Below, piece by piece: positions 1 to 13,500 of a stretch of 64,000 nt of DNA. The translations under genes were made by a program, and so were the position numbers. This DNA comes from Baylisascaris procyonis (taxonomy: Eukaryota > Nematoda > Chromadorea > Rhabditida > Ascarididae), in the NCBI GenBank assembly GCA_037389465.1, contig JAZARR010000152.1, positions 1,678,001 to 1,742,000 on the forward strand, in the 5' to 3' direction. The notes beneath the pieces are model-generated. The model was given only the letters and a program-made list of their open reading frames with translations, made no database searches and had not been told where the DNA came from. The stretch's first letter is position 1, and each line of letters starts with the position of its first letter.

Positions 1-2050
1 TGAAGGCGTTGTGTTGCTTTTATTTTCATAAAAAAATTCCTCCAGCTCTTTTGAACTACTCAATTTTTGAGTTGAATTTTTTTTTATAATTGGTTGCAAA
101 TAGGGATTTTTCTTTTTATACCTCGGAGTGAACTACGTATATTTATAGCGATATTCAACTCTCATTTGAATATTCACTCTAAATCATCGCTTTTGGTATT
201 CTCATAAAATGAATGCGTTTCCTATTTTAGCCTAATATTGTTTAAGTAATGCATTTATTAAGTGTTCTGCTGCAATATTTTATTAGTATTTTGCGCTTTT
301 TTTATATGAGGAAAATACCCTCAGGCTAAATTATTTTGAAAAATTGAGATATATATTGATTTATGGGTCATTAAAGGAAGGGAAGAGGGAATATACTATC
401 GTTAATTTGGAGGGTTTTTTCGTCAAGTGCTTCTTTAGTCAGATCTATCCACCTATGTTTTATTATGGGGAATCTTTTCGAAATCTTCATCTATATTTAA
501 GGTGTGATTTGTTAAGGAAGTTGAAGAGTACCCACTAGATCACCAATAAATTTACATTGTAAATACTGCGGTATTATGTGAAGGAGATGACTAACTATAT
601 GCTTCAACGATTATTTCGAAGATGAAGTGACTGAAGTTATCAATGAAATGAAAGGGGAGTGAAGTGAAAAAAAAGGAAACGATTGAGAGATTATAGGTCA
701 ATAGGCTAAATATCAACTATATAGGACGTTTTAGTTGGAATGACTATCGAATTGTGGGCATTCGAATGTATTGCCGAAGGGGGTGGGGCAGCCATTTCTC
801 TGTCTAATGTCGTTGAGTACTCATAGAGTGGGCGAACACTCATATACACTGATGTTGCTCTCTGATTCACACACTTGTTCGTTGGTCGCGGGAATCGTTG
901 TGTTGGTATTTATTCGTAACGTAGTACATTCGGTTCTATGCTCATCGCTAAAAATTTGTCCACTATGAGATGATAGGTTTAATACTGTTTTGTTTAGTTT
1001 TGTTTAGGAATTGTACAAAGATGATTTTGTACAGCTATCTTGAATTATGCCAATTTTAAGATGTTAAATTCATCGCCAGCTTTATTTCAATCACTTTATA
1101 GAATCGAAGAATTTTTTTAACTTTTGGAATATCCGATTTGGTTTTTTTTTTCAAAAATCCTTCATAAAAGAGTTTTCTATAATTTGTTTTTGTTTGTTTG
1201 TTGTTTTTTTTTTAAATTTTATCTGTTGCGTTGTAAAGTTTATATTTTTATTTGTTAACTAATAAATATCTAGGCTATTTTATGATAAGATTAGGTTTGT
1301 GGGAAATTATCGATGTGGTAGTGAGAATGAAGGGTTATAAGTGTGTAGCCTACGTTGGATTTTGATGCAAATGGATGCTATTTTATTTTGCTCTTTACTC
1401 TAGTCATTCGATTTTACTGTCGATCGTGAAATGCGATTGAATCGCTATCGCAATTTTAGGTGGAATAGGGCAGTATTCAGTGGTGTTATAGTATAAAGAG
1501 AATCAAGCGGGTATGGATAATAGGCAGCGTTGAGGTAGAACAAATTGGGGGGGGGGGGATTATAGAAGAGGATATACCCAGGATGTACCCTCAATTAATA
1601 TGTAATGCATCCTAGCCACTATATCAACTCAATGTTTATTAAGAAAACATGGAGGTGTTTCGTTCTTCCGATATTACATTCAATGCTTATCGATTGTGTA
1701 ATTTTGGAAAAGATTGAGTGTGTTATAAATTTTGCAATGGTTTATTGAAGTGTACTTTGTTAATAATCTCTTCGAGTATGAGTAGACATCGCCTAATGGT
1801 CGCCTTTGCGTAGGAATTTTTGATCTTTGACAGATATCGATAATTTTTGAAAAGAAAGCGATATTTTTCTTTGGCAGATAAATTTTGAACACCTGTTGGT
1901 AGATATTGACAAATATCTGCCAATGGGTATAACAGATATGTCAAAAGGTATTTTGAATACCCGCATAAAAGTGAGGGAGCTAGCGTGTTTATGTTTGCAC
2001 TTGGTGACCTCGACACTTAGATCTTATCATCGTTGCAACTATTTTACTTT

Positions 2051-2120
2051 GTTTAAAGTCCTAGTCTTATTGAACACCTATTTTCGTTTAAAGTCCTAGT
2101 CTTATTCAACACCTATTTTC
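2051..2120. repeat. 35-bp tandem duplication
   Basis: The unit beginning GTTTAAAGTCCTAGTCTTAT occurs at 2051-2085 and again at 2086-2120 with one base different. The copies are directly adjacent, which suggests a recent local duplication. Confidence 0.9.
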
Positions 2121-2192
2121 CTTTTCTTCGCACATCATCCCTTTCCCTTTTTGTGTTTTTTGTATATATATATTTCCCTTTTATGTATATAT

Positions 2193-2232
2193 AATAGTCG
2201 ATAGCTTGATAATCATCAAGTTATCGACTGTT
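2193..2232. repeat. Short inverted repeat, 18-nt arms, 4-nt loop
   Basis: Arms at 2193-2210 and 2215-2232 (core AGTCGATAGCTTGAT) pair completely apart from two G-U type wobbles around the loop AATC. It is too short for a typical miRNA precursor and may be a palindrome without function. Confidence 0.6.
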
Positions 2233-3905
2233 TTAATTCCGATTAAATTTTGAATTAAATTACTTGTTCATCTGCCTAGTTAGCTGAAATTCTTTAATTA
2301 TGCAAAGGAACGATCTTAAGCATTAGTGGATAAATTGCTTCAATTTGAACTCAATTTGGGAGTGAACATCGAGAGGATTTCCATTGGAGAAACACCCGTC
2401 ATTGGTTGAAATATTTCATTTCCTTTATTGAAAATTAGATAAACCAATTTATAATTTAATTATTGAAAGAATTTTTTAAAAAATATTTTGCGTATCAGCT
2501 GTTTACGAAAATACTGAAATGATGAGTGGAAATTCAACCGGATTCTGACGTTGATCATTGAGTGATTAGTGATCAATCGATCAATTTTGATTAATCGATA
2601 CAACGTTCACCACCCATTTGTTTAAATCATACTATTTTCATGTGTTAAATTTCTTGTTTATTGATTTCACGTTTTGAGATGCGACTGTCTGTAACGCTTT
2701 ATCAACAATTCATTAGTAAGCCATCAGCTAATATGTATCTATACGAAAAGTTCGTCGACGACAGAGCGCTATTAGATCATCACAATGTTCCATCACCGTC
2801 GAATCACCACTATACAGTTATGGGAACATTGAATAGATAGAGGCGTTATAATAATAATGCTGATGCTGAAATACTGGCTTAATGGGTAGTTTTAGTCGTA
2901 TAATATTTCATAGTATCACCTCACCTTGAAGGCTGGCACCAACGCTTACCTGTGAGGATTGTTCTATTGAATAAGTTGAGATGAACAGAAAAGTTTGTAG
3001 CGAAGTGTTTTTAGATTTGCTACATCATTTATGGTATAAGTACATCGTTGACTTATTAGAGATAGCACCAACCACTCCTCAGTGGCATATAATAATATCG
3101 CATTCTATGAGGCAAAAAGCATTTAGCTGCTAACTTTTCTGCATCATATCAAAGAGTGCTATGGAGATATGGATTCATATTTCGTTCAAGTTGTATTTGT
3201 CGGTTGTTGTCAGGTAACATGTCGGTTTGTATGAGTGAATATTGAAGGCATTTCAAGTGATCATCACATATCTGTCAATTCTTGAGTTCATTCATTGGTG
3301 AGACGAAGATAAATACTCGCAATTGTTGATGAAAATTGATGAGGAGTGATCTTTGATTCGTTGTTAGTGCAATCGGCTTCTTTAATTTTCGTTCATTAAT
3401 GACCATCTGTCGTGTGAATGACAAACGGTACTCTAAAAAATAATCTTTGCAGGAATCGATATTCGAAGTTAGAATATTCGATTAGCCCATTAAACTGGGA
3501 ATTATTCAATTCTTTCAATTACTAACTGTGCGACCAAATATTGGTAATGCGTCACGAATCAAGGTTCGAATAATTTCAATTATTTTTTTACTACAGACAT
3601 GTCATCGTGCTTCTTTTTTTTTCACTTGCGAATTATCGTACTTCTTTGCTTTCTTTTTTTTTGAATCTAATACTCGTTTATTTTGTTTCCTTTTTTTGCC
3701 GTTACTATTATTATAATTAATTATTATTACTTTTTTCCGGTTATTACTGCGCGAAAAATTTTGATGATAGGATTGAAGCAGACTCATGATCGAAAATTAA
3801 AGACCAAAAAAATTGATCGGAATTTTCGTCACTTTATTAGGGAGGTACATACGATAACGTAGTGAATAATATTTTCGATCTTATATTTTAGTTAAATATT
3901 GCATG

Positions 3906-3906
<1 letters not shown>

Positions 3907-3987
<81 letters not shown>
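3907..3987. repeat. (TA)n microsatellite
   Basis: About 40 uninterrupted TA units. The open Tyr/Ile reading frame across it is an artefact. The array ends about 27 bases before the exon acceptor at 4014, so length variation here could affect the polypyrimidine tract region. Confidence 0.97.
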
Positions 3988-3990
<3 letters not shown>

Positions 3991-4014
3991 ATACTTTATA
4001 TTCGTCTAATTTAG

Positions 4015-7000
4015 GTGTTCTTCATACGATTTCACTGATCCATGCTCAGATACAGCCGATTGTGCCCTCATTATTGATGGTGCTAAACTTTACGTGAGTA
4101 AAGCGGTTAGTTACTTTACTTTAGGGTTTACTTCGTTGCGCCCAATATGCACATATTATTTCTTCATCTTAATTCATAAATGATAGATTTCCATGGTAAT
4201 TGCTTATCGATTAGGACTCAACGTTATGCTTTTATTTGTTACATATTCTCCTTTCTCCTTTAGTTTTCACTTGTGGTCATATTATGAGATTTTATTAACG
4301 GATTATTAATGCGTTCTTTTTTTTTATTTGTAGCTAAAACAATGTATTTTGAGGTTTTCTGTTATTAATTATTATCGAATAGTTCCCTAATGCGGGAGTG
4401 TGAAAGGTTTTCAATTGTTACGATCCTGACGAAAATTGCAAATTTCTGTGATGTTCAAATTGCTCAAAGATGTAAGGCGTTAGGTTTTTAGAAATATTGG
4501 TCTTTGCGGTTTCTTATAGCTAGTTTATTTTACGCCTTCTGATTTTTTTTTGGTTGAAATCAGTGGAATCTTATTTATTAAGAAATACCTATAGGGTGAT
4601 GTCGTGGTGATGAACCTTATTGCCTTAGTCAAGGATCATTAACGATACTCTGCACCTCTAACATCCGTGAATTGCATTATCCATTTTGATGGTATCACCA
4701 TGCCTTTCTCTCCTCTCTCTCCCTCCCCCTCCCCGCTCTCTCCCTATCTCCTCCCTCAGCTCCCCCAGCCATTTTGAGCAGTATTGGTTGATTTTTATAA
4801 TCATCGCTTGTGCTGTCATCTATATTTGCTACCTATACAGTGCACTCATTTGATTGTAACCGAAATTCGCCTCAGGCTGCATCCTGTTCGACTTAAGTTT
4901 TATACTTAAATTGCGGCTGTGACGGGTCTTTTGCAGTAGCATCATCCCAAGTTCTTTGTGCTCTTGATATGACTTCGCGTCTTGAGAGATTTATAGACTG
5001 GAATTTGATTTTGTATAGGATTAAGCTTGAATTATAACATGCCAAGCAAATCCTCGATAATTTATTAAGTAACGATGTTTTCTGAGTAAAAACTGTGGCG
5101 ATTAAAGAATCCAACGATGAATCGTTGTGTAGAATTAGAAATTTAAATTCAACTTATTTAATAAAGCATATAGTGATGTTTTCTTCTTCTTTTTTTTTTT
5201 TTTTTTTTTTAATAAAGCACATAGTGATGTTTTTTGTGCCATTTGATCACTTTTTTTTGATCAATCAATATCTTTTTTTTTTTGCAGTATTTGGCATTAT
5301 ATTCACCCGTCTTCTATGCGATATTTTTCGCTGAATTCAGTAATTGTCGTGATAAACGTGAAGTACACATCGATGGTGTTCTACTTGAAGAATTTATCGA
5401 ACTTCTTGATGTCATTTATCCATCTCATAAACCTGTGACAGGTCTTTTCTTTCCTTTTTTGTGTCTATTTGCTAGATCACTTTAGCCTGTTTGATCTGTT
5501 AGATCACTTTAGCTCGATGACGTTCTACTTCAACGTTCTGCTAGGCGTTGAGATTACTTTAGCCTATATGCTATAAAGAACTTTGCGTGGTCATGTTATA
5601 AAAACAAATTCGTTGACCTAAATTTCAGTTGAATTTTGATTGTTAGCTTTAGAGTTTTAAGACGATTGTTCGTTATATTTAATTGGGTACGATTTTCGTT
5701 ACCCCTCTTATTTAAATTCAACAAATCTTATTTGCTTTTCCCAGATAAGCGAAAGGTGAATTAAGGAAATGGGAGGGGATAGAATGAAGTAAGAGATAAT
5801 TAGTGATTGGTTGATCGATAAATCAATGGTGATCAATCGATATTTTCAGAAGAGAACGTGGAATTTCTACTCAAATTGGGTGATCGTTTCGAGATCGAAT
5901 TTGTAATTGATGAATGCGAACGATTCCTTATTCGAAGTGAGCAGGTGGCAATCGTTACGAAACTCTATTGGGCTGATCATTATTGTCTCGTTAAATTACA
6001 GGTAATGCTTACCTGTTTTCTTTCGAAATATTCGTTTCCCTTCTAATTCAAATTCGTTCATCTTTTTTTTTTCACTTACAACTCATTTGGCGATCACATG
6101 GTGTCTCATTCAAAATACGTAATTTTTTGCACACTTATTACGTGTTTGATATGTTAGTGCTGGTCACGTGAATATCATGTGAAGGAATCATGCTATTTTC
6201 ATTTTCACCTGTCTCTCTGCGAAAATATGAAACGTCATATCTGCTGCACTCTTTCTTAGGAAATATTACAAAAAATGACGTCATTTCGACAAGGAATACG
6301 TCAATTTTTCGCTCGCATCGTAACGTCATAGAAACGAGCATTCATTCATTTTTCTACAGTTATGATCTAGTGGAAATTTTTCTATGTGATTTGATGAGAA
6401 GTGTATCAACAATAATTTTTGAAGATAATTGTTGTGTAATTTGCTTACCGTACTACTTTGAATTGATCGCCCGGGGTTATAATTTTTCTAGGATCGTAGA
6501 GGAGAGGGAACTCCCAAGGGTTTTTTGTTCATAAAGCTTTAACAGGCTGGACTCACGACATTTGTTGTAAAACATTTGTAAAGCAGTATAGAATAAGCCA
6601 TCCGGCCACTCATAATTACGGATATCAGTGAGGCTCGTTCAAAGATGGGAGAGGGAGGGGGGGACGGGTTCAATTTAGATACAGGTGGAGCTCATTCAAA
6701 GAGGGAGCGGGGGGGGGGGGGGGTAGCTTATTAGAAGTAATAAGTATATTGCATCCGTATCGGGTATCTGTTAGACTTGATGAAGTACCTCAGCCCTCTT
6801 CCACCTACCGTAATATTTAAGCATTTGCCCCATTAGGTTATGCAGTTCTTTCTAATTTCTCACCTTTAAAGAGTGCTTTTTATTTTATTGAAAATTGTTT
6901 TAATATTTTTATGGATTATTGCATTAAAAAAAAATTTAGGACGCATGTCTAAGACAATTGAAGACTATCAACGAGATCAAACGAATGCGACATACAGATG

Positions 7001-7065
7001 AATTTCGTGAGATGAGTGACGCATCAAAGAGCGCTCTCCTTGAGAAGATCTTCAAATTGCTTTGA
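4015..7065 (+). CDS. BTB-domain protein, C-terminal part (MATH-BTB paralogue, 5' end outside window)
   Basis: Exons: 4015-4105, 5288-5441, 5850-6001, 6940-7065 (TGA). They encode a BTB/POZ fold beginning at 'ALIIDGAKLYVSKA', then 'YLALYSPVFYAIFF', then a helical C-terminal extension ending 'SALLEKIFKLL'. All phases join without a break, and the first exon begins with the last base of a split codon, so at least one exon lies upstream. Exon boundaries and phases match those of the complete gene at 10515-19194. The second BTB exon is about 70% identical in protein between them, with one extra codon here (NCRD against ERD). The family role (known) is as CUL3 substrate adaptors, where MATH binds the substrate and BTB binds the cullin. 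Whether this copy still has a MATH domain cannot be seen. A possible poly(A) signal AATAAA is at 7457. The BTB call is very likely; the function is inferred from the family. Confidence 0.9.
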
Positions 7066-8223
7066 TCGACTCCAGCTCATTTAGTGCTTTATTTTTTACT
7101 TGTTAATGTTTACTTGTTATATGGTGATATAAGTTATTTGAGGTATCCATCTATATAGCGTTATGCAAATGAGCCTATAATTGCGCAAATTTATAAGGGA
7201 AGTGGGTTTTTTTGAAAAATTTCTTGCGTTTTTTCTTTGTCATAGAGGATATTGTTTTATGTTTCTTTTGTACGCATTTTCATTCGCTCTTTCTGTATCT
7301 TTCATGGATGTTTATGATGTTCTTGGCTGATTTGGCTGACCTGCAGTATTTATTAATTTAAAAAAAAAAATTCATAGTCCCATTTTAAATTTTTCTGTAA
7401 TTTAATCATAAGGTTCAAATATCAGAAACTGTCGAATTTTATTTATAGATAAGATGAATAAAAGCGAAGAAGGAATAGTTAGTGCTAATAAATTGATATA
7501 TTTGCTAAATTCTTAAAATATGATATTCGCTAATACTGATGTAAATATTATATATAAATGGATTTGATGTGTTTATTATTAGTTATTATTTGCGTCTTTT
7601 ATGTATCAATTGGTTATTTTAAATTAGTGGATGTTATGCGATTCTTTTTTATGTAATTTTTGTTTTTATTCAACAAATTCTATGGTTCAGGAAAAATTGG
7701 GTCTAAATTAGACGGGGAGCTGTGGTTGGATTTATCGCTTAACCTATAAGAATGCGGACCTGGATTGAACCTATTCTCAGCCGGGATGGTTTAAGTGTCT
7801 TTGATCGGGCCGGAACCGGTTTTAACCCAGATTTTATAAAACGGCAATGCGGATATGGAAATAAGGAAGAACGAATGCATTGAAGGATTGCGATGACTGG
7901 TCGAATATTTGGTTGATGTATTTCATTTAGTTGGGAAGGACTTTGAATCCTCCTTCTCATTCTCCTTTTCCTTCGGAATCCTCCTTCAGTTCATTCAATT
8001 TCTTTACGAAGTTCTTTATAATGAGGAATTTTCTGAATATGTAATTCGATGGGAATTCTTCTACCTCACTATCATATTCGTATTTATTTTATTATTTCTA
8101 CGTCATTTGTTTTGTACTGTATTCGTGGTAATCATTGTTATTTGTAACAATGATCTAGCTTGGCAGCTCATAGTTCATCTCCGTTAAGCCTGACTGGAAC
8201 ATCTTTTGCTTCGATGGGGATCC

Positions 8224-8410
8224 CGTTAATCCCGCCCAGTTTCTGGCTTAGGAACTCCGTTAACCCTTCTTATTTCTGGCCGTGACCCTTGTTAATCCCT
8301 CTTATTTCTGACTAGGACCTCATTGATCTCTTTTCTTTCTGGTCGCGATCCTTGTTAACTCTCCTTGTTTCTGGCTGAGGATGGCTGTCGTTAATCCTTC
8401 TTGTTTCTCT
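8224..8410. repeat. Degenerate minisatellite, about six units of 31-36 bp
   Basis: The phrases CGTTAATCCC, CGTTAACCCT, TGTTAATCCC, ATTGATCTCT, TGTTAACTCT and CGTTAATCCT recur every 31-36 bases, each followed by a TTATTTCTGGC-like block. The copies are well diverged, so the array is old. Confidence 0.75.
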
Positions 8411-8468
8411 CACTCAAGAAGTGGATGGGAACTGATGTGGTTTTGATTTAGATACACTCTTTGCCTAA

Positions 8469-8526
8469 GTCATACCATCCCTATGACAAAGATTTTAATA
8501 AATCCTTGCCATAGGGATGGTATGAC
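8469..8526. ncRNA. Candidate small-RNA hairpin (27-nt arms, 4-nt loop)
   Basis: Arms 8469-8495 and 8500-8526 are complementary at 25 of 27 positions (17 consecutive pairs at the base, with two A-C mismatches near the loop). The loop is TAAT. A further TTGCC/GGCAA pairing just outside is separated by a small asymmetric bulge. A 4-nt loop is short for a microRNA precursor, so a palindromic mobile-element remnant is an equal alternative. The strand is undetermined. Confidence 0.4.
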
Positions 8527-10514
8527 GGGCAAATAATAATGTGTTTTAAAAATAAGATACTTTAGCGGTCATCGGATTTTATGAGTCGAGAAATATAATG
8601 CCCTGATGCATTTCGAAGGTTATGCATTTGTCTTTCTTCTTATATAAAACAGGTTATCGACAGGTTCTAGGAGGGATTTTTTATAAACTTATCTATCGTT
8701 CATATTGCCGCCTAAATAGGTAATTCCATCGTTGCAAAGAGAGGCATTAGTCTTCCATATCTGAGCTAATCCATAACCATTACTTTTCAGTCATCTATTT
8801 GCTCAAGTTTTTACGTCATGATGGCCAAAGGAAGAGACGAGAGAAGACGTCCCCATCTAAAAGTGAAAGAAACACATAATATAATTGAAGGGTTGATTCT
8901 CAAGTGGAAAAGTCTGAGTAGAAAGGAATCGTTACGGTCACTTTTTTCTGCACATTGGATGAATGACATTCGTGACTATTGGACTCGGACTTTTTTTAAT
9001 TTTTTTTTAGATGGAGCTTGAGCCTGAGGTCTTTCTTCAGGGTCTTGAGGTCAAGGTTGTGGAAGGTAAAATTACCTTACTTAATAGAATCATGTTTCGA
9101 ATGGGTATTACGTTGCAATGTTATAAACTGCGCTAACAAAATCGCCAATTAGGTCTTATCAGCTTATCTTCAACGATCATTGAATTATGCGTTTGTTTTA
9201 TGCGGAGGTAATACAGATACGTTTATGTACCTGTATACTTCATCTCGATTATTTGTATGTAAAATAGTATTTCAAATTTATTCAACTATATTTCACAATG
9301 AATTGCGTCACTAACTTTTTCGCCCACAATTCTTTCGTAATAATGCGACTATAACAAACAATAGAAACCATTCTTTTTTAATTTTTATTTATCATATAAT
9401 TTTATAATATATATGCTAATAGGCTTATAATTTTCTTAATTTATGCTGTTTTTGTTTATAATCTAAATTGACATCATTTAATTAATTTCATGTGAGAATT
9501 GGGAGGGAGGATGGAAGGGGGGAGCGGCAAGAGGAAGAGATGAGATAATAATGTCTGATTTTATTTGATGTATTATTGACGAATAAAATTACTGAAAAGT
9601 ATTTTATTCTTTCTTAAGAAGAGGATAACTATAATATTAGGGATTGTGGGGATTATTTACATATGCCTAGTAATTGTTGAAATTTTTCTTGAATTGTTGA
9701 ATTATTTTACTGAACGTGGAGAGCGTTATTGATACTTACTTATGCTTAAGAACTCAATGGAATGTCATATTATACTTACTAAACGCTTCCACTCTATCTA
9801 GTCCCACCTCCATCATCCTAACTTTACCCAACCCCATCGGTTCCTTCCCCTCCTTGCCCCACCCCTGTCCCCCCTCCCCCCACCCCCCCCCCCACCCCTC
9901 ACTCTTGCTTTGACTGTTGCTATGAACCTTCTATATATGTAAAAATAGTAGTTCGTCGAAAATTATCACTCCACATTCCTTTTTTTAAAGTCGACCGTTT
10001 GACCCGGCTACTTTAATGAGTAGGGAAATAATTGGAGATATTCGAAGTGGAGTTCGAGTTCTAGTGAATTTCATCACAATTCGAGCTTTCGGTGAGATGA
10101 TGGCACTAACTCGACGGTTATGAGATGGAGGTTCGGATTATCCCTATGCCTCCAGATTATCCCTTTTTCTTTAATTTGAGTAAGGCTGGTGCCATAGAAA
10201 CTCGAACTTATGTGAACGATTTCATATCGCTGCTCATAACTGCTTCTTTATCTTCTCTGTACTCCTTATATGGCATTAAATGTTTAGCATTTCTGCGTTG
10301 TTTGGTACTGCAAGTTATTGTTATAAAACGCTAAATAAATCTACTAAAAGAAAGCATTTCAGGTGGAAATAGTATCATTGGTTGATTGGCCAACTGCGAA
10401 GAACGTTGTGAATCCACAAGGAAGTTGAAGAGTATTTTTGCGCCGTTGTTGGTATCTAAGCCTCGTATCACGTCTTATCGTGATTAGTGTGGTACCAAAA
10501 TTGCCGACTTGAAG

Positions 10515-13500
10515 ATGTCCGATGAGGAGCTCTTTGTCGGAGACGCAGGTGGAGATAATCTGTTCGCGGAGCGGAGTGATCGCAGAGACGCCGATTCCGC
10601 TTCCGGTAGTGGCGTTCTTCAGGTAATAACTTTTCAATTCGTTTTTGTTTTCCTCACCTAATTAATGATATGTGATTGAGCGGCCGGCGATCTAAGGCTT
10701 TGGTGAAAAGATGAGCAACCCCTCCCCCCCCCCCCTCCCCATTCATGGGTTTTGATTGAAATCAATTTCACAAATTAGAGCTTCCGAATTTCTGTCCACC
10801 TATTTGTCAATAAAGGACTTAGCTAGAATCTAGTTAAGGCAAATTATTTGATACGGAAAATATTTCCCATCGGAATTTTGAATGTTGATCGTTGCAATTT
10901 GTAAAATGCTTTTTCAATCGTTATATTTCGATGCTTCTATGTCTTACACCATTGTTTTCTTATCTCCGTTCACTATTTCCATTCCTTTTTCGTTTTGCAT
11001 AGAAATTAATTTTATCGAACTTGATAAAGTTTAAGTTTTTCAACCTTTTCAAAAATGGTCGTGTACATTTCAGTAGATCCAAGTTTGTTTATTTTTTGTT
11101 TTTGTTTTTTGATTTTGTTCTTTCATTATTGCTGCTCTCGTTTAGATAATTCATGCTTGGCGAAGAGTTAGAGTTTATTTATCGTACACACTTTAGTTCT
11201 ACAGAATGAATTATTGGTCATTTCTTTAAAAAAATTCCTTAATTATGGAGATGCTGGTTTGTTTTCGAATTAAACCAGTTATTTGAATACCACTCAGTTC
11301 CGATCCGACGCTTTTTTTTATCATCATGCTACTTTTAAGTTTTATTTTATTCATATAGCCTCGGGGCTTTCCTGCTTATCGTCGGATATTATTTTAGTGG
11401 AGAATATTTTTATTTCTCTACGGAAAGAACTTTATTTATTAAATATATTAGTTGGAAGAAATTAATATTCAATTGTAAAATATTCTAGTAGTATATTTAG
11501 AACGGCTCCGAGTGTGGTGTACATTCGAATGAAGGTGGTGCGGAACCGTCATCGTCTTCGTCTACGTTGACCACTGCCACTTCATCTGGTGTAAGTTATC
11601 AATTCTATATGTTCAGCATTCGATCAGAGTGCTTTTGCGTCACGCATTTGCCAGTGGAATCTGGTTATCTACGATCTCAATAGAGATGAAGATGATTTTT
11701 ACCAAAATTGTGATTGAGACTATTTTTTTAAGTTGGGGGTGGGGGGAGGAGGGGATGTAGCCTACTATAGCTGCTTTTAAATTATTTTCATTTAGATTTA
11801 ATAATTGATTTTAATTAACGGGAAGAGGGAGGGATCGATTGAATGATGAGAAAAATGCATTACGATTGTTTCGAATAGTATAGGCTACATAGAAGAATTA
11901 GATTTGCGAGAAATTAGTTATGGACGCTGCTTTTTGGTTTCTGTATTTCTGTTTATTTGGAAGGCAATTCTTTTATAGCTTCCGGAGGGGAAAACCATAC
12001 GAGGAGAGATATTTTTGACTCTTCCCAGGGTAGGTTTAAAAAATGCTAAAACTTTCGAATTTAATGGTGTTGGGGGGGGGACGTTTGTAAAGGCAGATCT
12101 TGAGGAGGGGGAAAGTCTTTTTGAACCAATTGTAGCATTACAGTCAGAGGTTCGCTGTGACACTTCTCAAAGAAATTTTCGTATACAAAGACGCCGAAAA
12201 GGATGCTTCTTGTGGGAAAAGCCTTTTAGCCTTGTCGCAAAGTTGAGCTCAAAAGTCCTTTGATTATTGTAACGTTCGATGAATTCTCCGCCTGAACAAC
12301 CTTGAGCTCGACATCGCAGCGAGATTGAAAAATCTTTTCATAGTTGGGATTCGTGGAACGCCAATTTGACTTCTCTGTGATGAGGAGAAGTGCTACTGCA
12401 GTGATTAATGACTCTAACACGTTCCCAGTTTTTTTGCATCAGAAAGTACAGGATTTGAAAAAGAGTGGTATGGGATAGCTGTTTATTTTATGCTTGATAA
12501 TCATCTTTTTTGCTTAGAGAGCTGAGTATCTAGGAGCTTAATGTAGTTATGGAGATAATCCCGGATTTTGCCCGTAAATGTAAGTAAGTGATATTCTTGG
12601 TAAACACACCATTTCGTTTGGGAGAGAAATTATTGTTTGATGCGTCGTTGCATGTACGATGTTTGGTAACAATGAGAGGAACCGATGTTTCCACTTGAAG
12701 CCATACGATGTGGCTTTTGCAGCATTTATTTGTTCTGGTAGTCCAATGTTGTAGTTATGTGGATGTCCCAAAGTATTTTATTGTTTTATGTATTTCAGAG
12801 TGCCAACGGAGGTATAACAGGATCGTCAAGTCATAGTGGACCATTATCAGGTCCACCGAAACGACTTTTTTCACCGGCGAATGCAACGTGCGCTAATTTC
12901 GCTAATCGTGCTTCTATCGACTCGGCTGCTTGCGGTTCTGAGTTTGCACGCTCTCCCGAGGACGCCGTTTATGCGTCGAATAGATTTGGTGAGTTTTTTA
13001 AGCTTTTTTTTTCTCCCTACAGTTTCCCATAAAGGGCGCTTAGTACGAGTGTGTCATTTTGTAGTTTAATTTTCAAGGTTGTTCGTAAATAAGTCCATCG
13101 TTCAGTTCTTTTTTTTTTTTTAAATGAAGAAGTTTCAGAGCGTCTCAAAAGTGCCAACAAAAAAAGCACGCCAGGCTCGATAAGTTTTAAGTTTGCTGCT
13201 TTAAAGTGCGTCATGGTTTCCGGCAAACCTTTTTTTTTGGGGGGGGTGGAATAATACAGCCTTCCATCGCATTCAATGGAAACGCTTAAGCATAATCCCT
13301 TAGTATATTCTTGCCTTTTTTCGAGTGTGGATCTTATATTCCGCGACTCGCTTTCTCCTATTTGCGTTATTCTATTTCAATGCTATACGTCATCTTTTTG
13401 CAGTTGAACTCCCAAAGTTGGTGGCGAGCAGGTCTCTGCAGGTCCCTTATCTGCCACCATCAATGAAGATGTGTTTTGTTAGAATGCTTAGTACGAATTT

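Larger units (their letters stand above)
1..4014. other. Intron or upstream non-coding DNA of the first BTB gene
   Basis: No exon could be supported here. I looked for counterparts of the MATH-domain exons of the paralogue at 14192-15900 and found none, so those exons are probably upstream of the window. The stretch holds a 35-bp tandem duplication (2051-2120), a short hairpin (2193-2232), a second smaller one (1896-1923) and a TA microsatellite just before the first visible exon. Confidence 0.5.
7066..10514. other. Intergenic region between the two BTB genes
   Basis: I see no convincing exon on either strand. It carries a degenerate minisatellite at 8224-8410, a near-perfect inverted repeat at 8469-8526 and a run of C near 9870-9893. 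A 67-codon open frame at 8818-9021 has no recognisable motif. The promoter and any outron of the next gene should lie in the last few hundred bases; a candidate acceptor, GCATTTCAG, ends at 10362. Confidence 0.5.

Noticed and set aside
3903..4097. Tyr-Ile repeat open frame (likewise at 22669-22756 and 41924-42003)
   Set aside because: It is simply translation of TA dinucleotide microsatellites.
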